Assembly (NCBI GenBank): GCA_963277665.1
Contig: OY728142.1
Location: 15,096,001-15,160,000, forward strand
DNA length: 64,000 nt
Direction of reading: 5' to 3'
Origin: Viscum album
Lineage: Eukaryota; Streptophyta; Magnoliopsida; Santalales; Viscaceae
Positions 48,931 to 61,917 of this stretch are shown in pieces. Position numbers and translations under genes: made by a program. Numbering within the stretch: the first letter of the stretch is position 1; the number at the start of each line of letters is the position of its first letter. The notes under the pieces were generated by a model. The model worked only from the letters and a program-made list of their open reading frames with translations, was not told the origin of the DNA and made no database searches.

Positions 48931-51505
48931 TTGATGATTGGTTTTAAAAGTATATTTTAATAAAAATAATAATAATTATAACATTATTATTATTTTTATA
49001 TTATTTAATAATAAACCCTTTGACCATGGGCAATACACTGAATTTTTTTTGAAAATTACGAACCGAACTTCTTCAAAATACCAAATATGGATTTAACTGT
49101 TTAACTAATTAAAAATATCATTAAAATAAATTAAATAAATGTATTAATAATAAGTTATTAAACCAATAAAAATTTATTATGAAATAAAATAATTTATTTG
49201 ATATTATTATATAGCAGTTAAAGTACATACATGGAAAGTATGGACCCAAGGTAAGGTATTTCGTCTGAATTTTACTTTATTAAGGCATATTTTATTGTCA
49301 TGCTCTGAATTTATTTTATATGAGGCATATATTTACCATTTTACATTATATATGGTGAATAATTCATAAATCATGGTATTTTTAGTTTAAATTTGAATTA
49401 TTTTATCCAATGGGATTTGACTTAAAGGTTACCAAGGGTAAAGGGTTTATTAACTCAATTTCCTTTCGTTGGTTTACAATTCTTCATCAATGAATTTGTA
49501 ATGATATTATTATGTGTGAATTTTTCTATATATTATTTATGTATTTAAAATTTACTTTTATGGATTTATTTTTTTTACAAAAAATCTCTCCATTGATTAA
49601 TTATCAATTCAATGGTATGAACATTGTAAGGGTTATTCATCTCAAATTCTCTTTATTTGAGACATACACACATATATTATTTTATGAAGTTTATATAATA
49701 CCAATTTTACATGTAATATCATGGATATACTTATTATAATGATATTTAAATATTAATTTGATGTCGTTATTTCATGGGGCTTGAGATTGAAATGTTACAA
49801 AAGTATTAAAGGCTTTATGTTTTAATCACCTTTCTTTTAGATATTGTTTATATTGAAGATTATTTTATAGAAAATCATATGATATTATTTATTTAACCAC
49901 ATATCCTTTATTATATACTTGTTTTTAATGTTTTTTAGATATTTAATTTTCATTTCCTACTCTATTTATTAAATTAACTTCAATAAAGTCATTTATAAGT
50001 TATACCGATCTTGTATCTTCTTTTAGATCAGAAATACTTCGCTTACATATCCATGTTTTATAATTTTTTTTAAAAATATTATTTTTATACATAAATTATT
50101 TCTAAAACTATTTCACATGTTCTTTTACCTTCATTTTAAAGGGTTTATAAAGGATATTTCTTAACTTTTTCCAAATGTTTCACTTTTGGATCCTTTTACA
50201 AAATGTTTGAAAATAATGTTTATTTTTAACATTTATGGTACGAATGAATTTTTCTTCCATCATTAACATACTTATATTATTATATTAAATTATAATTTTA
50301 TAATTTTATTTTAAAATAACTTTATTTTTGATAATATTTTGTGAATTTTTATTTTTCAAAAATTATTTTCAAAGTGAAAATGGTATTTTCCTCAAGATTG
50401 TTTCCAGTGATTTTTTAATGTTATTTCCATTAATCGATGTCAACAACCCTTGACATTACTTATGATCCATTATAGATATTTTATAATGATTCCATACTCA
50501 TTATTTATCAATATAGAAGATATTTTCATATAATATGTTTATTTTCCAAAGGTTAGCGAAGTTATGAATAGAATAATAGTTGTTCCTTTGTGTTTTATAA
50601 TGAAATTCAATATCTATGTAATTTATTAATATTATGGTTCTTGGTCACTGTTTTTGATAAATTGTGGGACTAATAAAGATTTTAAGATTAGTTGAGATCC
50701 ATTATATCTCATGATATAACATTCTTAGCCTCATTAAAGCTCAAAATATAATGGGTGAGCCACATTATAGCTCTCAAATTCATTGGGTATGAATCATATT
50801 GTTAATTGAATATATGGTTATTACAATTTTTAAGGGTTCTATGAAAATAAATTTCCAAGATACCAGTACATTTTTTTGATTTTTATGATTTATAAATGTT
50901 TCTTATGATCAAGATTGACATCACATGGCCCATTATTATTGATTCCAGTTACCCTTTTCATTGATACATCTTTATTCCTTGTTTCATATTTTATGATCTA
51001 GGTACTAATGGGTATATATTCTCTTAAGTTATGCTCATGAACATTGATTATGTAAACATAACCTTATTACTATATTATTATCATTAATTTAATTAAATTG
51101 TTAATGATTATTTTTACCTTTACTGAGGATTTGAGTATACCCTTCTTCTGTTTACTTTCCCCAGTTTATAAAGAATTATGTTAACTGATTTGTGTCTAGA
51201 AATATTTAATGTGTAGATAATTTTATGGGAGATTTTAAAGACTTAATATAGAATGTGGAAATATTGATATAGTGTAAAAAATACACTATTTAACTCAAGA
51301 GTGTTTTTTATGTAGTAGTTCTTCCAAATTTTATGAAACTCTAAACCAAAAACGACATTGGGTATGTAAATGATCCCATATTTCCTTTTGATGTTGTAAG
51401 TTTTACATGGAAAAAATTATTTCACTTTTATTAGTATTAAATATAGAAATGAAATGTTTAGGTTTTTAGAATTGGATCTAAAATTTAGGGTCTGGGGATA
51501 TTATA

Positions 51506-51510
51506 ACTAG
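51506..51510. repeat. Target-site duplication ACTAG, right copy
   Basis: Matches 37,893-37,897; followed by AGTGCTCAAAA, as in the empty site at 57,653. Confidence 0.95.
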
Positions 51511-53185
51511 AGTGCTCAAAAGGTGTGAGGAAGAGATGATAGGAGGTTTCATTTTATATGCACAAGGAGGTGAAATTTTGTAATTACCTAATGTATTAAA
51601 TTAATTGAAATTAATTTTCATCTTCATGTGGTTCTAAATTTATATAATTAAAAATAATAATAGGATTATTTTAAACAATCTCATAAAATAAAATTTTTAC
51701 AACTTTAGGTGATGTTTTCACTCTTATCTCTTTGTTTTGACCCCCTTCAACCTTTTTGAATATTACCGTTATATTAAGGTTTTTTACATTTTAGGGTTTA
51801 AAAAAGTTATTGTAAAAGGAGAAGTGACTCTTAAATGGACCATAGTTGATATTTTAAACCATATAATAATCACTTGGATGAATATATGAATTTAATGAAT
51901 TTTAAATCATTTAATAAAATATTTTATAACATAAAATATAATTAATGTCATTTTAAGAATTATTCAAATATTTTGACATTTAAAAAATTATTAAATTTAT
52001 GGAATTATAAACTAAACTCTTTATAAATAAATTATAAATTATTAATAACAATAGAAATATTTTTTACAACATATATGATCTGAAAAAATATTACTTTTGA
52101 TGTATTTAAAAGTATTTACTTTAATTTGCTACTTCTCGCATAAGAATTGTGAGCATTTTATAAGATTTTAAGTAAATTATATAATCACTAAAAATTATAA
52201 ATAAATTATCATCATAAAAATAATTTCATTATGATAAAAATAAAATTTAAAATTTATTCAATAATTATTTTATCGTCATGTGAACATATAAGATAAATAT
52301 AAATGCAAGATAGTGACGTTTTGATTTTTTCTTTCCTTAAAATAATATATAAGTCATTTTCAATGTAAAACGGGAAAAAATTACAATAAATTATAAAATT
52401 AGATGATTATAGTCTAACAAAACTCATAAAATATATTAAATACAAGTTATAGGGTGTTTTTTAGTCATTTGAATATTATTTTTAACCATAATTACCTTAT
52501 TTACCCTTGCAGAGGTGGTAAATATTTACGATGGTTAGTTTTCATAATGAATAAAAATAAAAATGAATTATTTAAAAAATTTGAACCTCATGAATCCAAA
52601 TTTGGATCAATTTTATCAAATTAAATTCATTGAAGTCGTAGAATTTCATTTAATATTAAACCTAGAAAAATCAATGAAAGATGGTTTTTTAGGAAAATGT
52701 ATTTTTAAGTATATAGTTTATTTTATACTAAATTAAAGTATAATTTTAATTAAAATAAAATTTATTGAAATATTTTTAATAAAAATGAACTAATTAAATT
52801 TCAATAGTAATCCAAAATATAATGTGAGTTTGTAAATACATTAAAATAAAAGATGATTTTCAGTAAGAATTAGAATTTTTCAATATTTATTGAAATATAA
52901 AAATTTTCATAAAATTCTAAAAAATTACTCCAAAGATGATTTTTACATGATTAATTAAAAAATTTATATAATTTTTATAAATCAATATTATATAATTTTG
53001 AAATAAATATTTTAAATGCAACCATATAATTCCTGAAAAACCAAGTTGGTTAGACATAAATCCTTTTCATTTTAACTAAAAAATTAGCTAATATTCTTAT
53101 AATAAATATAACTATATAAAATATAATTAATTAATATTAATAGTATATGAAAATTATATATATTAACATTAATTGGGGTGTTACA
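51511..53185 (-). repeat. 3' LTR of the outer element, proximal piece
   Basis: Continues the LTR broken at 37,897. It aligns with about 57,653-59,310 (AGTGCTCAAAA; ATATTAAATTAAT-type text; TAATTAATGTCATTTTAA at 51,948 / 58,080; CCTTATTT/CCTGAAAACCCAA near the end). On minus it starts TGTAACACCCCAATTAATG at 53,185, the best-preserved terminus of the family. Confidence 0.85.
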
Positions 53186-53208
53186 TTCATCCCCCTTTTG
53201 AAATTGCA
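53186..53208 (-). other. Polypurine tract of the outer element
   Basis: Plus TTCATCCCCCTTTTGAA reads TTCAAAAGGGGGATGAA on minus, directly before the LTR start. Confidence 0.85.
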
Positions 53209-54360
53209 TCCTCACACTTTTATCTCATTCCCGATAGAAAGGGTTTTAAAATTTTTCAAAATCAATTCCAATAAGTGGAAGATAAAACATATATAAATGA
53301 ATGGATTTTTTTTAATATTTAAGAAATAACTTTATTGAAAAACAAAATCATTAAAAATTGTAATAAAACGTAATTTTTTAAAATAGTTAAAGGGAAATAT
53401 GAATGTTATCTAGAAAAACACATTACTAGGTTTCCAAATAGGAGAACATTAGTGGGAAGTGAAAATATGGAAATGGAGGGAAATTTAATGTCAAAATAAT
53501 GATGAAGAGTGATATATAACATTGATAACAAGAAAATTAATGACCATGATAAAGTCAATAACCACAAAACCATAATCTATGAGGTGTGAAAAGACGATCT
53601 ATTCATCATAAACGAAGGGAATATGAGAAGATTTTTATTTCACGACCATTTTTCTAGTTCTGAGGAATTCAGTTACCATATAGACTAAGAAAATAAGGAA
53701 ATATACTTAATTTATATGTATAATTTCATCCTTTAATCAATTTACAAAACAATATATCATCTTTTAGTTCCAAAAATGAGTATTTAAGATGAATTTTTCA
53801 TACCAAAAGCACTAAAATCATCTTCTAACAGATCATATAATCCATAAAAGTATAATAAGCAATTCATCCTATATGTAGATATTGACCAGAAATAAAATAT
53901 TTAGAATAGGATAATATAATATTATAAATTTATAAACCTTTATATGAATAAATAATTCATTAATCTCAAAAATTCAATAAAAACACCCAATGTTCAACTT
54001 AGATCATTTCATAAATAACTAACCCTACATCCAATATTACTTCAATAACCTCAAAATTAATGAATGTTTTAACCAAAAATTATGTCTCAAAGCTTCTAGA
54101 TTAAATCCCAAAAAAATGTAACATGTTTATAAAAAAATAATCCTTTATATTAAACCTCAGGGTAACATATACCTCAACCAAATAAAAATCCACCCCAAAA
54201 TATCATTAATCACTTAAAATCCAGTTACTTAAAACCTAAAAAGGTGGTATATATATATTTTAACTTATAAGAAACCATAGAATTATAAAGCTATAATGGA
54301 ATCTATAATTATTACCATAACCTAACCTAAAAACATCATAATATATAAAGTTACCAAACC
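53209..54360 (-). other. Short non-coding interior of the outer giant-LTR element
   Basis: About 1.15 kb, related to 45,175-46,402 in opposite orientation, without recognisable coding motifs. Confidence 0.7.
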
Positions 54361-54375
54361 TTTCCTTTGATAAAA
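54361..54375 (-). other. Decayed primer-binding site of the outer element
   Basis: Minus strand reads TTTTTATCAAAGGA next to the LTR end (54,378), comparable with TTGGTATCAGAGCA. Confidence 0.5.
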
Positions 54376-54377
54376 AC

Positions 54378-57300
54378 TATAAAATCCCATAACCCACACT
54401 CCCAGATCCAGCGTTGAAAACAAAAATTTTACATTTATGGATTGGATACCAATAAATGTGGCCCAATTTCAGCCATCTAAAATATACGAAATCAAAAGGA
54501 AATATTGGATCACTTACATACCCAAAGAATATTTTGGTTTACATTTTTAGAGAATTAGGAATAACTTTTACATAGAAAATTGGATACATAAACAATTTTT
54601 TCCAAAAAATCTATTACATATCCCAGTAAGGTCTTCAAAAATAGTATTGTTTTATAGGAATAACATACTTAGAACCTTTCTTTACAACCTGTGTAAAGGT
54701 ATCATAATGAGGGTGATTTCATATGCTCTGTAAGGGTAAATATAATCATTAAAAATTGGATTTCATCATTGATCATAATATGAGAATAAGGGTGTGATTC
54801 CATAATCAAATTACATGATAAATACATAAGATAATTCATATTCAACAAAACATGGATCATAAATTAGAAAACATGAAATATATATTTGATATAAGAAAAG
54901 AGCCGTATAAGTTAACAATCATGATCCATGTTAAAAAATACTTGAATAAAGGATCTATTATTAATTGATGCAAGAATAAAGAAAACATGTTGGTAACATG
55001 GAACATAATTTTCACACCACTCTTAAAAATAGAATAAACTACCAAGAAAATTTTAATAATCACCTTTGGGAAAGCTATAATTGGTTAAAATTATCACTTT
55101 ACCTATTGAATTAGAAAGTTATATCTGGATAAATCATCATCATGAGCTATATTAAGATCATATATCATCATAGAAATGTATAATAACCATAACATAATCA
55201 TACCATATAAAATATTGCATTTTTCAATATAAAAATAAGCATTATTCTTTCACAGATTTATTTACCTATTAAAAATATATGAGTTCCATGAAAATATCTT
55301 TGAAATAATCATAATAAATCTAAATAAAGAATAAAGATGGTATCATTATAACATATCCCCAATAGAAAATAATTAAAATCAAGGGATTTTTTCATTTCTA
55401 AATAGAAATACCATAAAAATACCATTAAAAATATTCTTGAGGAAAATACCCTTTACACTTTGAAACCACATTCAAAAACTAAAAATTAAAAAAATATTAT
55501 TAAAATAATTTTCATTGAGAATAAAAATAGAAAAATATAATAGATACATAAAAGAAATTAATGTTCATGATAGTGGTAAAATCTGTTCATGTTGTAAACA
55601 TTAAAAACAGACATTTTTTTCAAACTTTTATAAATAGGGTCAAAAGTGAAATATGTGGAAAACATTAATAAATATCATTTTATTTTTTTTTAAAATAAAC
55701 TAAAAGTTCTATTAAAATACATTTATTACATAATTTATGTTTATAGAATAAAATTGTTGAAAAATATTACAACTAATGGATATGTAATAGAAATATTATT
55801 GATCTAAAAAAAGGATACATGATAAGTATAAATTTTAAAAAAAACTTTATTGAAGTTTCTTTAATCAATAATGGAAGAAATTAAAATTAAAAAATTAAAC
55901 AAAATTCATAATAAAATGTGAATAAAATATATGTGGTTTAATAAATTAATATATTATGATCCCTCCACAAAAAAATTTTAACATAAACAATCCATAAATA
56001 AGATGAGATTGTATAAAAATACTTATTGTTGTGGTATCTTTTGAATCTCGTTCTTGTGAAATAAATTAATTAAAATGAAAATTTAAATATTATGAATATA
56101 ATGATATCCAAGATATATAATGTTAAATTTTAGTACATAAACCTCATAAAATAAGATATGTTCATAACATAGATATAAGTCTTAAAGAAAGAAAATTTGA
56201 GATGAATAACCCTTATAAAGAACATATAATTGAATTGAGAATTAATCAATGGAGAGATTATGTGTAAAAAATGTAAATAAAAATAAAACAAGTGGAAATA
56301 AAATATAAACCTATAAAAGGTAATTAAAAAAATAATCTTGTAATATCAATGAAAAATAATAAGTAATATAAACTAATGAATTGAAATTGGGTTATGAAAT
56401 CCCTTACCAATTGGTAACATTCAAGTCAAAACCGCTTGGATGAAATAATTTCAGTTGAATTATAAAATACCATGAATTATGAATTATTCAGAATATAACA
56501 TGTAAAATGGGTATTATATATACCTTATAAATGAAATTAGGTGTATAATATTAAAATATGCCTTAATAAAGAGAAATTGAGACAAAATCCCCTACCTCAA
56601 GTCTAGAATTTCTATTTTTCTCATCTAACACCCGTATAAAAAACATATATAAATTTTTTTATTTCATAAGATAATTTTTTAGTATTAATACCTTATCCTA
56701 AAAATATCTATTTCATTTATTTTAATGACATATTTAATTAATTAATAAGTTATGTCCACATTGGGTGTTTTGAGGATGTTCAGTTCATAACTTAAAAATG
56801 AATTTGGTATGTTGAATGTGGTCAAAGATATATTTTTACTATCATATAGACAATAATAATAATTTCATAATTATGTTATTTTATAAATTAATTATACTTT
56901 TATAACCAACCATTAAATATGTTTATGAAAAATAAATTACGATACAATCTTGGAGACTGTAGGATGTATGTAGGTTTGGGTAATGTTTCCATTTTTCAAA
57001 AAACTTGATATAAATATGTTTTCTATTATATTATCTTTATATAATTATGATTATATAATAAATATAAAATTATATATTTAAATAATTTATATATACTGAC
57101 CATGTGTTTTGGTGAATCACATAGCTTCGTGGAGGTGGTAATCCACACGTACACATGAATGACATTATCAATTTTCAATGGATGGAAATATAATAAAAAT
57201 TGATGATATAGAATATTTCAAAAATTATTATAATTTCATGATGATCATAAAAATAAATTAAATACATTTTTTTGACTAACTGTGTGAGGTGGTTATAGAA

Positions 57301-59310
57301 AAAAAATTAAATCTCTATGTGAGGTGGTAGCCTACTGTACACAAGAACGATGGTTTCATTTCCTATTTGATGAAAGAAGGATATAGATTAAGGTTAATAA
57401 ATTAACATAATAACATCTTTGTATATGTTATATAGTAATTTTATTATATAAAAATTTTTATAACTGTTTTTAAGGGGGTAGAATAAGAAATGAAACTAAA
57501 GCATTTAGCTAAAATACATACCACTTGTTTTGGACAACCTCCTTGGATTTACACATTAATCCCTCTAAGGTCAATGTTATACCCCACATAACACCTATAT
57601 AATTAGATTAAGTAAGTTAGTAATAGATTTTGGTAGGTATTTTTTGAACTAGAGTGCTCAAAATGTGGGAGGAATATATGAGAGGTTGTTCCATTTTATA
57701 AGTGAGGGGATGGTCACTCTTGGAATTACATAAAATATTAAATTAATATAAATTAATTTTCAAGATAAAGTGAATACATATTGATATAATTGGAATATAA
57801 AATGATTATGATTCTAAATACTCTAATAAAATAACATTTTGGCAAGTTTAGTTATTATTTTCACCCTTATCTCATTATTTTATCCCACTGTGAACTCTTT
57901 TGATGGTTACCATGATATCAATGTTTTTTACCCATTATGGTTCAATAAATTTAATATAAAAGGTAAAGTGACCCATATATGGATCACGACTGATATTTTA
58001 AACAATATTTCATTAAAATTTCTAAATATTTTTTTTTTAATTTTAAATAATTTAATAAAATAGTATATAACATAAAATATAATTAATGTCATTTTAATAA
58101 CTATTCACATATTTTGTCTTCAAAAAATTAAAACAGGTACAAAATTTCAATGCAAACTCATTAATAATAAATTATACATTATTATTAATCTTAAAATTCT
58201 TGCAAAATAGCAATTAATCTAAAAAATATTAATTTTTATGTTTTTAAAATAATTTACTTTAATTTCTACTTCTAGCACAAGAATTGTATAAGATTTTAAG
58301 AAAACTATGTAATCACTAAAAAATAAAAATAAATAAAAATATTAAAAATAATTTCATTATACTGAAAATAAAATTTAATATTCATTCACAACTTATTTTT
58401 ATCCCTATGTGAACATATAATATAAACTTAAAATCTAGAGAGTGGTATTTTTTATTTTTCTTTACTAAAAATAATATATAAGTCATTTTCAAAGAAAAAG
58501 GGCACAAAATTTACAAAAATTAGAATATTGAATGATTATGGTAGAAACCACTCTTAAAAAATATTAAATTCAAGTGTTAGGTTAATTTTTAGTCCTTATC
58601 ATATTTTTTAACCTTAATTTCCCAATTTACTATTATGATGGTGATAAATATTTACTATGGTTAATATTCATAATAACTGAAAATAAAAGGGAAATATTTA
58701 TCAAATTTGATCCAAATGATTCCATATATGGGATCAAATTTATATAATTAAATTTATATAACTGGTATAGTATAATTTAAAATAAAACCTATAAAATTGG
58801 ACAAAAATAATTTTTTAGAAAAAATCTGTTTTATGTATAAATTTTTTTATACCAAATTAAATTATAATGTTTATTACAATAAAATTTTTTATATTATGTT
58901 TAACATAAAATAACTTATTAAATTTGTATTTTAAAATAAAATATAATGTTACTTTTTAAATACTCAAAAAGAAAAACAATTTTTCTATAAAAATCTGAAT
59001 TTTTTTACTATTTGTTGAAAAATCAAAATTTTTAGATAATTACTAAAAATTAATCTAAAGATAATTTTAACATGATGATTAAAAAACTATATTTAATTTT
59101 TTAAAATTAAAATTTTACAATTTATAAAATAATCTTATAAATAAAACCATACAATGCCTGAAAACCCAATTGGGTTAGATATAAAGCCTCTTGCGTTTGA
59201 TTAAAAATTCAACAAATATTATTATACAAAATATAAAATTATAAAATATAATTAGTGAATATGAATAAGATATGAAAATGATTTATCTTAAAATTAACTA
59301 GCTTGTTACA
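54378..59310 (-). repeat. 5' LTR of the outer giant-LTR element (4,933 bp)
   Basis: Uninterrupted reverse-orientation copy, TGTAACAAGC ... GGATTTTATA on minus. It preserves the empty insertion site of the inner element at 57,648-57,652 (ACTAG). Confidence 0.85.
56925..57385 (-). repeat. Three ~190-bp units inside an LTR (copy 4, reverse)
   Basis: Units near 56,960, 57,130 and 57,325. For example CGTGGAGGTGGTAATCCACA near 57,128 is the minus form of the core. Confidence 0.65.
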
Positions 59311-59315
59311 CTAAC
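59311..59315. repeat. Probable target-site duplication of the outer element, right copy
   Basis: CTAAC, one base different from CTAAA at 34,648-34,652. Confidence 0.5.
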
Positions 59316-59960
59316 ATTGTGATTTCAAAAACAGTCTTAAAACTTGACTTATCTTTCTTACCATATAGTCTTGTGTTAATGACTCTAAAAGAATCCAATT
59401 TAAATTCCATTAGATACCTAACTAGCCCATTCCTATAAAAATTATCTATGTTTAGAACATTAAAATTTATTAACATTCTATTCTAAAGACAATAAATATC
59501 CTTAACTATACCAAGTTAAGGTAAGTTATGAAACATAAGATCCTCCATGTTAATAGTGTAAACATTATCAGAAATATCTATAGATAACACATAAACTCCT
59601 TCCAAAATTTTAATGGTACATTTTTCATTTCAAAATATCATAGATTAACCTTAATCACATATTTGGATAATACCAATTCAATTTATATTAAGTTATAAAA
59701 CATAAATAACATCAGAAATTAAAGACTTGAGGAGGAAAATAACAACACTAATACCAGTAATATAAAATTTCACATTATCTACAAAAGTGAATCATTTTTT
59801 CCATTAAATTTTTATACATTCCATTAACAAAAGTTATCTCTAGTCATTTTAAAATAAAAAACACTATCAATTAACCATATGTTTTGACTGTTACTACTCT
59901 TTCGATCTTCTTGAAATAGTCAATAGTAAAGGTATGATACCCAAAATTTCTTAGGCACAT
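59316..59960 (-). pseudogene. Copia protease and gag-pre-integrase remnant
   Basis: Minus strand about 59,890-59,840 reads QNIWLIDSVFYFKMTRDNF, the copia protease box WYLDSGCSRHMTGDKxxF with the catalytic Asp kept, the Ser kept and the Gly changed. Downstream text to about 59,560 (KCTIKILEGVYVLSIDISDNVYTI) resembles the gag-pre-integrase link. The piece stops at 59,311, where the outer giant-LTR element begins, and integrase continues at 34,652. Confidence 0.65.
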
Positions 59961-60699
59961 TAATATAAAAAATAATACCTGAAGAAGACTCATATTTTCA
60001 ACTCTAGAATTTTATACAACAGTAATCTCTTTAAAAATATAAAAATTATGTGTTCTTAATGATTGAAACTTATTCAAAAAAAATATTTTCTAGAATGAAC
60101 TCCCCTATAACATTTAGTACTGAAATGTGCACTTTTAGGAACAAAATAATTAGACTAAAAATATGAGTTTTTAGATATAAACCTATTTAATAAGATGTTG
60201 GATTTAGTTTTAATTTTCTAATGAACTTATAAAAATTATATCTTATATAAGTAAAATTTTATAAAATCTTTTTTAGGCTATTAATTTTAAACTTTATTTT
60301 ATCAACTAACATATGTTAATTATTGATTGAATAAAAACTAAATATTAATATTATAACTCAGAAGTAAGCATATAAATTCAATAATTATGTTTATAAATCC
60401 TGTTCTCTACATTATAATGGTCTTCCTTAGCCAATTCAATGCATTTCTTCAAATATTTATTTTATTTTTTTGGAAAGTCTTATATCTTTTCATCTATTAT
60501 AATGATGGAATACCATACACATCTTCTTATGATGTTTAACTATTTTAAACATAAAAGATAAAAGGAAACTTAGAGGCTAAAAAAATTAGTTATATAATAT
60601 ATTTTTACCTTTCCAATGAATAAAAACTAATTTTGGGAAGTTTCAGTATAAAATATAAATTTCTTATGGCTGTTATCACTTCCAAAATCACTAACATCA

Positions 60700-61850
60700 T
60701 TAAAAGATAGTGGATATTTTATAGCTCTACAAGTGTAATTTAAAACATTAAAATATTTTATATCATTTATCTTTTAATATTTCACATCATTAATTTTATT
60801 CTTCAATCGTGAATAATCATATCTCATATTCCCTAGTTTCCAACACTTATAAAAAAAATTGAATTATGAATCCTTTTCTCATGATTTCATTTTATTTTAT
60901 TCTAATAATCATACCACAAGCTATTTTTTAGAAAATATTTTTCATCCATCTCATAATTTTTTCATTCTATACTTTTCAGTATTCTAAATTTCTAAAATTA
61001 GATGTAATTTTAGATGTATTTTTTTTAGTTTTAGAATTTATGTTTAATCACTAAAAATTAGAGCAACCTAATTTAAAGAAAATACCACTAGGTTCTTCCC
61101 CATTCCATTATTATAATCTTCATATAGGAAACATTCACATTGAATCAAATAAAAAAATAAAAAATTAAGTCTTAACATAATAATATTTTTAGTATCAATC
61201 ATCACTATCCTTTTGAATACCCACTCCTAAGGAAAAATATTGATCACTTTCTCAATAATTTTATCATCAAATAACTCTTTCTCATTAATATATTGAAGAA
61301 TATTAACAATCACAATAAAAAATTGGTTCATTTGAGAAACAAATTATCCATGTGAAAAATCAAATTCTTAATAATCTTCTCATAATATATCTATTCGATT
61401 ATAAAGAATTTTGAAAGTTATAAAATGGGTAATTTTAAAATTCTTTCCAATTCGATTCATGGTCTCACAAGATGAATTCTGAATATTGTATTTTTATTCA
61501 TCAGGAATAAAACATTATTTCAAGATTTTTAGTTCACGTGATACTCAAGAATCTAATCAAAAGTAAATATGGATAAATTTTTTTTTTAAAATTTTATAAT
61601 ATCCATTCATCATCAAAAATTTATCTTCTCTAGTATTGATAAAAAAGATCTTTATTCTGGCATTCCAATATTCATAGTACTCCCCATTAAAGATCAATGA
61701 ATGACTATGTTTTAGATTATCAATAGTTCCAAATGGGATTCCTTCAATAAAAAAATATCATTTCTATACAATATAGTTTGTTCAATGAAACTTATAAAAT
61801 TTATGATAAAAAAACAAAAGGCATATAAAGATCTGAAAAATGAAATGAAA
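60700..61850 (-). pseudogene. Copia gag remnant with zinc knuckle
   Basis: Minus strand about 60,852-60,798 reads YKCWKLGNMRYDYSRLKNK, a decayed CYKCGKLGHMRYDCPRLK knuckle. Upstream (about 61,470-61,230) lie short decayed stretches (HMDNLF, FNILMRKSYL) where copia gag capsid helices are expected. Stops and shifts are frequent, and the start codon cannot be placed. Confidence 0.6.
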
Positions 61851-61917
61851 TAAGCTCAAATGCATAGAATTTCTTTGATAAAAAATATTTCTCAAATAAA
61901 CCAAAGGCATTATACTA

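Larger units (their letters stand above)
37898..51505 (+). mobile_element. Inner giant-LTR non-autonomous gypsy element, plus strand
   Basis: 5' LTR 37,898-45,159 (about 5.1 kb after removing a 2.1 kb LINE insertion), interior 45,160-46,415, 3' LTR 46,416-51,505 (5,090 bp), TSD ACTAG. The LTRs start TGTAATAACTCG/TGTAATATCC and end GTTGTCATA/GGATATTATA, decayed forms of TGTAACACCCC...GGGGTGTTACA. The PBS (45,162) and PPT (46,403) are in place. It belongs to the same family as its host element: both LTRs and the short interior are related. No coding capacity is visible. Confidence 0.9.
46416..51505 (+). repeat. 3' LTR of the inner giant-LTR element (5,090 bp, uninterrupted)
   Basis: TGTAATATCC ... 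GGGGATATTATA, followed by ACTAG. It contains a poly-G tract (47,940), an (AT)n run (46,571-46,592) and the ~190-bp triplet (48,456-48,930). Best reference copy of the family in plus orientation. Confidence 0.9.
34653..59310 (-). mobile_element. Outer giant-LTR non-autonomous gypsy element, minus strand
   Basis: Its 5' LTR is 54,378-59,310 and its interior 53,186-54,377. Its 3' LTR is the two pieces 51,506-53,185 and 34,653-37,897 (about 4.92 kb together, against 4.93 kb for the 5' LTR), separated by a plus-strand sister element. Without that insertion it would be about 11.0 kb. LTR starts on minus are TGTAACACCCC (53,185) and TGTAACAAGC (59,310). Before the 3' LTR the minus strand reads GAGGATGCAATTTCAAAAGG then GGGATGAA, the usual polyprotein-end and polypurine arrangement of plant chromoviruses. 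With only ~1.2 kb of non-coding interior it needs proteins in trans, like the LARD class. Confidence 0.85.

Noticed and set aside
49512..49739. 75-codon plus frame inside the inner 3' LTR
   Set aside because: Not open at the homologous place in the 5' LTR (about 43.1-43.4 kb); AT-rich chance frame.
57839..58063. 74-codon plus frame inside the outer element's 5' LTR
   Set aside because: It lies in LTR sequence whose homologue at 51.7-51.9 kb does not keep it open; no known motif.
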